64,000 nucleotides of DNA from the NCBI GenBank assembly GCA_958295685.1, contig OY282365.1:372001-436000 (forward strand). The letters are read 5' to 3'. The stretch's first letter is position 1; the number at the start of each line of letters is the position of its first letter. Origin of the DNA: an uncultured Dehalococcoidia bacterium. Lineage in GTDB: Bacteria > Chloroflexota > Dehalococcoidia > Lucifugimonadales > CATQGZ01. Shown in pieces: positions 25,613 to 33,244 of this stretch. The notes under the pieces are model-generated. The model ran no database searches. It was not told the DNA's origin and saw only the letters and a list, made by a program, of their open reading frames with translations. A program made the position numbers and the translations under genes.

Positions 25613-25840
25613 TTGACGACGCCGAACCGCTGTGCTAGAGTATCCCCATGACACAGCCGCCTCTCTCCACAAACCAGCCCGCACGACTCCTGAAGCACCT
25701 GTCACAAAAGTGTCGCATAAGTGTCGCATAGTGTCGCATGAGTGTCGCAAAAGCGTCGCATAGGTGTCGCATAGTGTCGGCCAAAATCGCACCTCCCAGC
25801 TACGAAATACCCGAAAATGCGACACTTTCGGCAAAAATTC
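25613..25840 (+). promoter_or_regulatory. Promoter-iteron element, copy A
   Basis: TTGACG (25613-25618), a 17-base spacer and TAGAGT (25636-25641, extended -10 TGC) are followed by an ATG at 25648, about where transcription should begin. Eight tandem units of the GTGTCGCA(TAA) type, 10-11 bases apart, run from about 25700 to 25780. A conserved core (CAAAATCG...CAGCTACGAAAT) follows, then the inverted unit TGCGACACT at 25818-25826 and CGGCAAAAA. The following gene (DUF1501) starts at 25998. No intrinsic terminator follows. Function unknown. Confidence 0.75.
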
Positions 25841-25997
25841 CCGGAGCCGCCGCTCCCCAGAGGCTCCCGGCTCACCGTCATCGGTCGGTCTTGTCATGCG
25901 TGTGTGGGCCGTAGTAGGATAAGCCTCAGAGAGAATGTGGGGAATCGTCGTTCGAGATAGGGAAGCGGGCGCGTGCCCTAGCCTGTAGGAGGGAGAA

Positions 25998-27161
25998 ATG
26001 GGAAGCCGCAGACAGGAGCCGTCGCTGGTAGTAATCCAGCTCAGCGGAGGGAACGACTACCTGAACACCATCGTGCCGTACAACGACGGGGAGTACTACG
26101 ACTACCGTCCCACGGTGAACATAGAGAGCGAGCGAGTGCTTCCGATAGACGACGAGTACGGCTTCAACCCAAACATGCGGGCCATCAAGGAGCTGTACGA
26201 CGAGGGGAAGGTGGCGGTGATCAACGGGATAGGCTACCCGGAGCCCAACCGCTCCCACTTCCGGTCTATGGACATATGGCACACGGCCCTGCCGGAGGAC
26301 ATAGGAGTCGAGGGCTGGCTGGGTCGAGCGACGCGGGAGTTGGACCCAGGCGGTGAGAACGTCCTTACGGCGGTGAACTTCGGGCGTGGACTTCCGAGAG
26401 CGCTGGGAGTTCGCGGCGTTCCCGTGGCCTCGGTGGGGAACCTGGAGAGCTACGGACTGTTCCCTGACCTTCAGGACGAGAAGCTGCGGAGATACGCTCT
26501 GGAGGCGTTCGCGAAGATGTACGGGGGCGAGCGCGGCAGGGACGCGGTCATGGACTTTCTGGGTCAGACCGGTACTGACGCCCTGAAGGGAGCGGACCTT
26601 CTTCGGACGGCCGTCGACAAGTACGAGTCCGGCGTGGAGTACGCGGCCTCTCCGATAGGCCAGAGCCTGCGGGACGCGGCGAAGGTGATGTTCGCGGACC
26701 TCGGCACGCGGATCTTCTACACTCAGCAGGGGAGCTACGACACCCACTCTGGCGAGTTGGCCACCCACGGCAGCCTGATAGGAGAGATGTCGGCTGGCGT
26801 GTCGGACTTCTACGCCGACCTGAAGGAGCACGGCAGGGAAGACGACACGACGCTGCTGATATTCTCCGAGTTCGGCAGGCGCATCAAGGACAACGGGTCG
26901 GGAACCGATCACGGGTCTGGCGGCGTGGCGTTCGTGATCGGGGGGTCTGTGCGTGGAGGGATGTACGGGGAGTACCCGTCGCTGAAGGAGGATCGCCAGT
27001 TGGAGGGAGACCTCCACTACAACAACGACTTCAGGTCGACCTACTCGACCATCCTGGAGAGGTGGCTCCACGTGGAGGCGTCGCCGATAGTGAACGGCCA
27101 CTTCGAGCAGTTCGACTTCATATCCAACGGGAGCGGCAACGGAAGCGGCGCGGCGAACTGA
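25998..27161 (+). CDS. DUF1501 family protein
   Basis: A 387-residue protein of the DUF1501 family, whose members share the alkaline-phosphatase-like fold and are mostly exported by Tat. Visible are VVIQLSGGNDYLNTIVPY, PNRSHFRSMDIWHT, a central QGSYDTHSGELATHG, FSEFGRRIKDNGSGTDHGSG and FRSTYSTILERWL. Unlike most members it starts directly at the core with no Tat signal or membrane segment, so it is probably cytoplasmic. GGAGGG precedes the ATG. The iteron element copy A lies upstream and may provide its promoter. The substrate is unknown. Confidence 0.82.
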   Translation: MGSRRQEPSLVVIQLSGGNDYLNTIVPYNDGEYYDYRPTVNIESERVLPIDDEYGFNPNMRAIKELYDEGKVAVINGIGYPEPNRSHFRSMDIWHTALPEDIGVEGWLGRATRELDPGGENVLTAVNFGRGLPRALGVRGVPVASVGNLESYGLFPDLQDEKLRRYALEAFAKMYGGERGRDAVMDFLGQTGTDALKGADLLRTAVDKYESGVEYAASPIGQSLRDAAKVMFADLGTRIFYTQQGSYDTHSGELATHGSLIGEMSAGVSDFYADLKEHGREDDTTLLIFSEFGRRIKDNGSGTDHGSGGVAFVIGGSVRGGMYGEYPSLKEDRQLEGDLHYNNDFRSTYSTILERWLHVEASPIVNGHFEQFDFISNGSGNGSGAAN

Positions 27162-27201
27162 GTCACAGCAGCAGCCCACCCCAGAACAGAAAGGCCCAGA
27201 A

Positions 27202-28017
27202 ATGAACGGCGAAGAATTGAAGAGGCGTCTGGAGGCGGGCGGCATCGTGTACGGCACGATGCTGAGCACGAGCAGGAACCCGCGCTGGGCCGAGCCCATG
27301 GCTGGCTTCGGACTGGACTACGCGATCATCGACATGGAGCACTCCCCGCGTGGCAGATCCGAGGTCGCCGACTTCCTCGCGGGATTCGGCATGAGCGGCG
27401 TGGTGCCCATCGTGCGCATACCCATTCCCGACTCACACTACGTCACCATGGCGCTCGACGCCGGAGCCCAGGGAGTGCTCGCTCCCTACTGCGAGACCGT
27501 GGAAGAGGTGAGGGAAGTCGTCGCCGCGGCCAAGTGGCGCCCGCTGAAGGGAGCGCTGGTCCGCAGGGTCATGGAGACAGGCGAGTTTCCGAGCAGCGCG
27601 ACCAGAGCCTACCTCGAGGAGCGCAACCGCAACAACGTCTGCATCATCGGCATCGAGAGCGTCCCTGCCGTCGAGAATCTTGAAGACATACTGAAGGTGG
27701 ACGGCATCGACGGAATCTTCGTGGGACCCAACGACCTCAGCATCACCCTCGGGATCCCCGACCAGACGGACCACCCGGACTACGAGGCCGCGCTGAGGCG
27801 GATAATCAGCACGTGCAAGGCCCACGACACGCCGACCCTCATCCATCACACCAACGTGGAGACGACGGTGAAGTGGCTGAAGGAAGGAGCCCGGTTCGTG
27901 CTCCATACCACGGACGCCCGCGCGATGCACAACGGGTTCAGAGAGGAATTCACCGCCATCAGGGCCGCGGCAGGGGACGTCTCGGATGCCCTGGGCGAGT
28001 CCACCGAGGTTATCTGA
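27202..28017 (+). CDS. HpcH/HpaI aldolase family protein
   Basis: A 271-residue class II pyruvate-type aldolase. Family signs are YGTMLSTSRNPRWAE, YAIIDMEHSPRG, VVPIVRIPIPD, LDAGAQGVLAPYCET with the metal region, CIIGIESVPAVEN, and GIFVGPNDLSITLG. Such enzymes split or form 4-hydroxy-2-keto acids using a divalent metal. The role is probably catabolism of a keto acid or sugar-acid product. It follows DUF1501 by 40 bases and may be co-transcribed. Confidence 0.87.
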   Translation: MNGEELKRRLEAGGIVYGTMLSTSRNPRWAEPMAGFGLDYAIIDMEHSPRGRSEVADFLAGFGMSGVVPIVRIPIPDSHYVTMALDAGAQGVLAPYCETVEEVREVVAAAKWRPLKGALVRRVMETGEFPSSATRAYLEERNRNNVCIIGIESVPAVENLEDILKVDGIDGIFVGPNDLSITLGIPDQTDHPDYEAALRRIISTCKAHDTPTLIHHTNVETTVKWLKEGARFVLHTTDARAMHNGFREEFTAIRAAAGDVSDALGESTEVI

Positions 28018-28106
28018 CGCCTTCTACTCAAGGACAGCGGGTAGACCGGGCGAGACAGCCAAGGGGTCTCCTGTCGCGCTCTCGATGGATACGTCGGGGT
28101 GAGACC

Positions 28107-28427
28107 CTAGTTGCCGCACTCGCCGCACCGGCAGAGCTTGCGGAGTACCCCGAACGGGTAGATGCCGGTATAGTGAGTGTCGCTCCACAGGAACTGCACC
28201 GCGTACCTGCCGACCATCAGATAATCCTCGGCTCGGATGTCCGCCGCGACGGTGGCCGGGTCTAGCAGCTTCCTGTTCGACCACTCCTCGACGCACTCGG
28301 CGCAGCCGCAGTTGATCCGGAGTTCCCTCGCCTCGTAGACGCTGCGGTGACCGTCCACCCACTCGATGAGGACGCGCCCGCCGCCGTCGTCGAGTTCCAC
28401 CCGCGCCGGCCTGGGGTTGTTGCTCAT
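28107..28427 (-). CDS. DUF971 domain protein
   Basis: A 106-residue protein with the DUF971 (GBBH-like) fold: VELDDGGGRVLIEW and LRINCGCAECVEEW, then YAVQFLWSDTHYTGIYPF. Cys pairs in CGCAEC and in the C-terminal CRCGECG could bind a metal or Fe-S cluster. Relatives are linked to Fe-S or molybdenum cofactor enzymes, but no firm role is known. The start at 28427 (MSNNPRP) is preferred over an upstream GTG. Confidence 0.8.
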   Translation of the reverse strand: MSNNPRPARVELDDGGGRVLIEWVDGHRSVYEARELRINCGCAECVEEWSNRKLLDPATVAADIRAEDYLMVGRYAVQFLWSDTHYTGIYPFGVLRKLCRCGECGN

Positions 28428-28478
28428 CGGACCACCCCCTCGATCCCGTCTCCCCACGAACGGAGACCTTTGAACACC

Positions 28479-28508
28479 GTCATTCCGGCGAAAGCCGGAA
28501 TCCAGAAG
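28479..28508. repeat. REP-like hairpin repeat
   Basis: GTCATTCCGGCGAAAGCCGG followed by AATCCAGAA forms the stem TTCCGGC-GAAA-GCCGGAA. A partial copy (GTCATTCCGGCGAAA) lies at 56858-56872. It is intergenic, between minus-strand genes. Confidence 0.7.
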
Positions 28509-28588
28509 CCATGACGTCCAAGTTGCCGGTGACTATCGTCCTGCTTGGGAGTTGCGCAAGGTCTCCGGAAGCGGGAACCCATGCCGCC

Positions 28589-29695
28589 CTATTCGATCAC
28601 CTGAGGTTCGGAGGCGTTCTCGTAGTCCGTCAGCGCCTCCACCCCGTCGTCGGTTACCACCGCTAGGTCCTCGACGTGATAGCCCGCGGTATCCGGATCG
28701 TAGTGCGCGGGCTCGATGCACAGCACCATGCCGGGCGCCAGCGTCTCCTCGGTGGTCGGCTTTAGCATGGGGTGCTCGTGCAGCCCCAGCCCCAGCCCGT
28801 GGCCGATGTGGGCCATCCAGAAGGGGAGCCCGGCCCTCTCGTATGCCGCCTCGCACAGCGAGTACAGGTCGCCCGCGCGCAGGCCCGGCCTCACTGCCTC
28901 GATCGTCTCGGCGTGGACCTGGTACAGCCTGTCGTACATGCTGCGCTGGCGAGGGCTTGGCTTTCCGACGAAGGCCGTCCTCGCCACGTCGGACCAGTAG
29001 CCGGTGAAGCTGCCGCCCACGTCGGTATGCACCACGTGGCCGGTCTCCAGCCGCGCCGCGCCCGGGCGGGCGTGCCACTCGAACGACCGCGTCCCCGTTC
29101 CCAGAAACATGAAGTTCATCACGTCGGCTCCCGCAGACGTCACCCCCGCGGCTATCCGGTCCGCTACCTCCTTCTCGGTGTCTCCGGCCCTTGCCGTTTC
29201 GAAGGCCCTGCGGATCGACGCATCGGTAGCCCTCGCAGCCGCTGCCAGGGCGTCGATCTCCTCCTGAGTCTTGATCATCCTGGTACGGTCCATCAGACCG
29301 CCGCAGTCGACCAGTTCGGCGCGTGGCAGCCGCTCGCGCAGCCGGCCCATGAACGCTGCGGGCAGCGAGTGTGTCTCCACACCCAGACGCGCCCCGGCCA
29401 AGCCCTTCTCTGCGACCGTGTCGGCCAGCAGGTCGACCGGAGAGGTCACGAACTCCTTGTAGGTGCGCATGTCCTCAATCTCGCAGTCATCCCGGCAGGC
29501 GGCGTCCTCGCCCTTGCACAGGACGATGGCAGGGTCTCCCTGCCCCGGCCACAGGAGCAGCGCCAGCCGGTCGGGTATCAGGCGTTGCGTGACTATCCGC
29601 GCGCCCGACAGGTACGACACGTTCTCCAGTGAGCTGGCGACGATGCCGTCCAGGCCGGACTCGGCGAGCAGGTCCTCGAAGCGGTCTATGTTCAT
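28589..29695 (-). CDS. M24 family metallopeptidase (Xaa-Pro aminopeptidase-like)
   Basis: A 368-residue creatinase/prolidase-fold protein. The N-terminal domain (1-130) has the creatinase-type fold; the C-terminal pita-bread domain carries the metal ligands. These are visible as Asp in VVHTDVGGSFTGYWSDVART, His in MAHIGHGLGLGLHEHP, Glu in VLCIEPAHY and Glu in YHVEDLAVV. It should hydrolyse Xaa-Pro peptides or a related amide in the cytosol with two metal ions. It is transcribed away from the D-aminoacylase gene. Confidence 0.88.
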   Translation of the reverse strand: MNIDRFEDLLAESGLDGIVASSLENVSYLSGARIVTQRLIPDRLALLLWPGQGDPAIVLCKGEDAACRDDCEIEDMRTYKEFVTSPVDLLADTVAEKGLAGARLGVETHSLPAAFMGRLRERLPRAELVDCGGLMDRTRMIKTQEEIDALAAAARATDASIRRAFETARAGDTEKEVADRIAAGVTSAGADVMNFMFLGTGTRSFEWHARPGAARLETGHVVHTDVGGSFTGYWSDVARTAFVGKPSPRQRSMYDRLYQVHAETIEAVRPGLRAGDLYSLCEAAYERAGLPFWMAHIGHGLGLGLHEHPMLKPTTEETLAPGMVLCIEPAHYDPDTAGYHVEDLAVVTDDGVEALTDYENASEPQVIE

Positions 29696-29848
29696 CGGCG
29701 TCCATCCTGAGGAATGATACGGCCATAACCTACCAGAAACGGTTTGTCTCGGACAACCGGCGCTTGTGATCCACCAGTATGACCCACGCCCCGACGGTGT
29801 TGTAATATGGCGGCGTTCGCCTCACACACACTATCGCGGAGAGTCGAC

Positions 29849-31468
29849 ATGGCATTCGACACGCTGATTTTGAACGGTACGGTGGTAGATGGGACCGGCA
29901 AGCCGTCTTACCTGGCAGACGTGGGCATCGCCAACGACAGGATAGCCGCCGTCGGCGCACTGTCCGCGTCCGAGGCGGCCAGCCGGATCGATGCGGCAGG
30001 CTGCGTCGTGACGCCGGGATTCATAGACATGCACGCACACTCGGACGTGACCATGCTGGACGACCCGAGAGGGGAGAGCAAGGCTCACCAAGGGGTTACG
30101 ACCGAGGTCACCGGGAACTGCGGCAGCACTCCATATCCGGCAGGCGTCCTGGGCAGCGGCGAGGCGCTGAGAAGGAGGCAGCCGACCCACCCGATACCCC
30201 ACTCTCCGACCATGTGGGCGTGGACCGACCTCGACAGCTGGGCGTCGCATACGGAGGAGGCGGGCATCGGCCTGAACATCGTCCCGCAGGTGGGTCACGC
30301 CGCTCTCAAGAACGCCGCGGGAGCCTCTATAGACCGGCCTGCCGGCCCCGACGAGCTGGCTCTGATGAAGAAGCTGGCCGCTGAAGCGGTGGAGCAGGGC
30401 GCGGCCGCGCTCAGCAATGCCCTAACAGGCCCCCACTTCGAGGGTGCGCCGACCGACGAGATAGTCGAACTCCTTGAGGCTGTCAGGCCCTACGAGAACG
30501 CCTTCTACTCGACGCACCCCAGGCTGGCCGGAGGATGGCACTTCAAGGCAGCGGAAGAGGCCGTCGAGATAGGCAGGCGCACCGGGATCGTGGTCGAGTA
30601 CTCGCACATAGCCATCATAGACTCGCGGCACCATGGGAAGGCGGACGAGATGGCCGCGATATTCGAGAAGGGCAGGGAGGAGGGAGTGGACGTCGCCTTC
30701 GACCTCTATCCTTATCTGGCGGGCGCAGCGGGTTTCAAGTCCCTGACCCCGCCTTGGATGGAGGGACAGGGCGTTGAGGCGGCGCTGGAGATGCTGGCCG
30801 ACCCCGCCACACGGCGGCGCGCCAGGGAGCAGATGGAGGGCGGCTGGTGGGGCGACATGCCCTGGCACTTCGACAAGATAGTGATAGTGAAGGTGGGACC
30901 CAACGGCGACCGCGGCCACCTTGGCCGCTCGCTGGCGGAGATCGCGGACTCCAGGGACGCCCATCCCCTGGACACCCTACTCGACATGCTGATAGAGGAC
31001 CACAGTGTCGAGTCGGTCATGCACAACAGGACGGAGGAAGACATGCGCCGCTTCCTGGTCCATCCGCTGTCCATCATAGGATCGGACGGCACGGCGGTAT
31101 CGCCGCACGGGATATGGAGCGTGACCCAGCCTCATCCGCGCATCTACGGGACTCACCCTAGGGTGCTGGGTAGGTACGTCCGTGAGGAGGGCGTCCTGTC
31201 GCTTGAGGACGCCGTCCACAAGATGAGCGGGTTTCCAGCCGAGAGGATCGGCCTCAGAGACAGGGGTCGTATAGAGGATGGGCTTGCGGCGGACCTGGTG
31301 GTGTTCGATCCTGAGACGGTGTCGGACACCGCGACCTACCAGGAGCCGCACCGCTACCCTGACGGGATATTCCACGTGTTCCTCAACGGCGAGGCCATCG
31401 TCAGGGACGGAAAGCACACGGGTGCCCTCCCCGGTCGTGTGCTGAGGCGCGGACGCCATGGATATTGA
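29849..31468 (+). CDS. N-acyl-D-amino-acid deacylase family amidohydrolase
   Basis: A 539-residue amidohydrolase. FDTLILNGTVVDGTGKPSY opens the composite beta domain. PGFIDMHAHSD gives the HxH metal site near 66-70, GVTTEVTGNCG the Cys/Lys region, and HIAIIDSRHHG and IIGSDGTAVSP further ligands. The C-terminus (GRIEDGLAADLVVFDPETV) completes the beta domain. D-aminoacylases release D-amino acids or act on related N-acyl compounds. The start at 29849 follows GGAGAG and skips a poor 14-residue extension. The gene overlaps hpt by 11 bases. Confidence 0.88.
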   Translation: MAFDTLILNGTVVDGTGKPSYLADVGIANDRIAAVGALSASEAASRIDAAGCVVTPGFIDMHAHSDVTMLDDPRGESKAHQGVTTEVTGNCGSTPYPAGVLGSGEALRRRQPTHPIPHSPTMWAWTDLDSWASHTEEAGIGLNIVPQVGHAALKNAAGASIDRPAGPDELALMKKLAAEAVEQGAAALSNALTGPHFEGAPTDEIVELLEAVRPYENAFYSTHPRLAGGWHFKAAEEAVEIGRRTGIVVEYSHIAIIDSRHHGKADEMAAIFEKGREEGVDVAFDLYPYLAGAAGFKSLTPPWMEGQGVEAALEMLADPATRRRAREQMEGGWWGDMPWHFDKIVIVKVGPNGDRGHLGRSLAEIADSRDAHPLDTLLDMLIEDHSVESVMHNRTEEDMRRFLVHPLSIIGSDGTAVSPHGIWSVTQPHPRIYGTHPRVLGRYVREEGVLSLEDAVHKMSGFPAERIGLRDRGRIEDGLAADLVVFDPETVSDTATYQEPHRYPDGIFHVFLNGEAIVRDGKHTGALPGRVLRRGRHGY

Positions 31469-31985
31469 GGGCGTTCTGTTCACGGAGTCTGAGATTCAGG
31501 CCCGCGTGGGCAGCATGGCTCATGAGGTCGCGGGGCACTACAGAGACGAGCCGTGCACCGTGGTGTCTGTCCTGAAGGGGGGATTCCTGTTCACGGCGGA
31601 CCTGATCCGACACCTCACCATGCCGGTCTCCCTCAGCTTCGCCGCGGTGTCGAGCTATGGGTCAGGGACTACGAGCGGAACGCTGAGGCTCGATCTCTTC
31701 CCGTCCGGGCTGGAGATACGGGGTCGCCGCGTTCTCCTGGTAGACGATATCCTCGACACGGGCCGCACCCTTGCATTCCTTCGGGACAGGCTCATCGCTG
31801 CCGGCGCGCGAGAGTTGAAGACGTGCGTGTTCCTGGACAAGACGAGCCGCCGGACGACAGACTTTCGGCCCGACTTCCGCGGCTTCGACGTCCCGGACGT
31901 GTTCGTTGCGGGATACGGGCTCGACTTCGCAGGGAGCTACCGCAACCTGCCGCACATAGTCGCCATGCGCCCTAGGGGGTCTTGA
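31458..31985 (+). CDS. hpt: Hypoxanthine phosphoribosyltransferase
   Basis: A 175-residue purine-salvage enzyme. The PRPP-binding loop is VLLVDDILDTGRTL near 95-108, VVSVLKGGFLF is the conserved N-terminal lysine-glycine loop, and CVFLDKTSRR and VPDVFVAGYGLDF follow as usual. It converts hypoxanthine or guanine and PRPP to IMP or GMP. The ATG at 31458 lies inside the end of the D-aminoacylase gene, so translation is likely coupled. Confidence 0.93.
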   Translation: MDIEGVLFTESEIQARVGSMAHEVAGHYRDEPCTVVSVLKGGFLFTADLIRHLTMPVSLSFAAVSSYGSGTTSGTLRLDLFPSGLEIRGRRVLLVDDILDTGRTLAFLRDRLIAAGARELKTCVFLDKTSRRTTDFRPDFRGFDVPDVFVAGYGLDFAGSYRNLPHIVAMRPRGS

Positions 31986-32022
31986 CCGTACGGAGGAGCC
32001 ATCCTCTCCCTGATCCGGCCTG

Positions 32023-33243
32023 CTATTCTTCCTGTTCCTGCTCATCCCAGGATACGAGGTGCCCGGTCTCTTCGGCCTTGCGCCGCACGGCGTGGTAGAC
32101 CTCGTCGAGGGGCAGACCCTTATCCAGCGCGATGCGGCGGCATGACTCGTACTCGGGGGCCACGCTGACGGCTCGTCCTCCGATCCTCTTGATCTTGACT
32201 TGGGCTCTGCCCAGCGCGGTGTCGACCTCGACGACTTCGCGCTCGGCTTCGTACCTGGCGATGGGCCGCACCCTGACTCCAAGGGTGGATGACTCGCGCA
32301 TGATGAGGTCGACGGCGCGAGTTTCCAGGTCGGACGGGACGATGACGCTGATCATGATGCCGGGTCGGTTCTTCTTCATCTGTATAGGCGTGAACCAGAC
32401 GTCCCGGGCTCCTATCTCGAACAGGCGCTCGTGCAGATAGCCCAGCAGATTCCCGCCCATGTCGTCCACGTTGGTTTCGAGCAGGGTGTTGCCGGTCACG
32501 AATGGCGCGCCGGTCTCTTCGCCGACCCACAGCGCGAGGGCGTTCGGGTAGTGGCGCGACTCACGGCTGCCAAGCCCGTAGCCGATGCGTTCCAGGATGA
32601 GGCCGGGCCGGTGGAAGGCTGCCAGGGTGGTGATGATGGCCGCCCCCGTGGGAGTTACCATTTCGCCGGTCTCGGCGGCGTTGGCGTGGGCGGGCGCCAC
32701 CGGCGCGCGCGCCATTGCCATGAGGGCGGTCGTCGCGGGCGTCGGGACCGGAAGCGGGCCGTGTTCGCTCATGACAATCCCGCCGCCGGCCGGCAGGGCT
32801 GAGGAGTAGACGCGTTCTACCCTGAGCAGTTCCAGACCTGCCACGCTGCCGACCACGTCGACTATGGTGTCCAGGCTGCCGAGTTCATGGAGCCTGGCGT
32901 CTTCGGCGGTGGTTCCGTGCGCGGCGGCCTCTGCCTCGGCGAGCCGGCGCAGAATCGCGCGGGAGCGCCCGGCAACCGCAGGCTCTAGGGATGAGCGGCC
33001 GATCATCGTGTCGAAGTCGCGCCAGCTCAGTCCTCGCGGGGCGCCTTCGCACAGTTCGACGGAGACCAGGGTTCCGTCGACCCCTCCTCGCCGCGCGCGG
33101 CTTGGCGCGAGACTGAACCCCTCGACGTCCAGCTTTCGAAGCTCTCGCTCCAGGTCGGAGACCGTTACGCCGGCGTCGATGATCGAGCCGAGGATCATGT
33201 CCCCGCTCGCGCCGCCTATACACTGGAAGTAGGCGCTCCGCAG
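32023..33243 (-). CDS. larC: Pyridinium-3,5-bisthiocarboxylic acid mononucleotide nickel chelatase LarC
   Basis: A 406-residue LarC, which inserts nickel in making the cofactor of lactate racemase-type enzymes. The usual N-terminus is present as YFQCIGGASGDMILGSIIDAG only if translation begins at CTG 33243 (LRSAYFQC), four residues before YF as in typical LarC. The first ATG (33198) would cut off this motif. GGAGG lies nine bases before the CTG, inside the end of radA. EMVTPTGAAIITTLA, ETNVDDMGGNLLGYL and MKKNRPGIMISVI are further LarC signs. larA/B/E are not in the window. Confidence 0.85.
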   Translation of the reverse strand: MRSAYFQCIGGASGDMILGSIIDAGVTVSDLERELRKLDVEGFSLAPSRARRGGVDGTLVSVELCEGAPRGLSWRDFDTMIGRSSLEPAVAGRSRAILRRLAEAEAAAHGTTAEDARLHELGSLDTIVDVVGSVAGLELLRVERVYSSALPAGGGIVMSEHGPLPVPTPATTALMAMARAPVAPAHANAAETGEMVTPTGAAIITTLAAFHRPGLILERIGYGLGSRESRHYPNALALWVGEETGAPFVTGNTLLETNVDDMGGNLLGYLHERLFEIGARDVWFTPIQMKKNRPGIMISVIVPSDLETRAVDLIMRESSTLGVRVRPIARYEAEREVVEVDTALGRAQVKIKRIGGRAVSVAPEYESCRRIALDKGLPLDEVYHAVRRKAEETGHLVSWDEQEQEE

Positions 33244-33244
33244 T

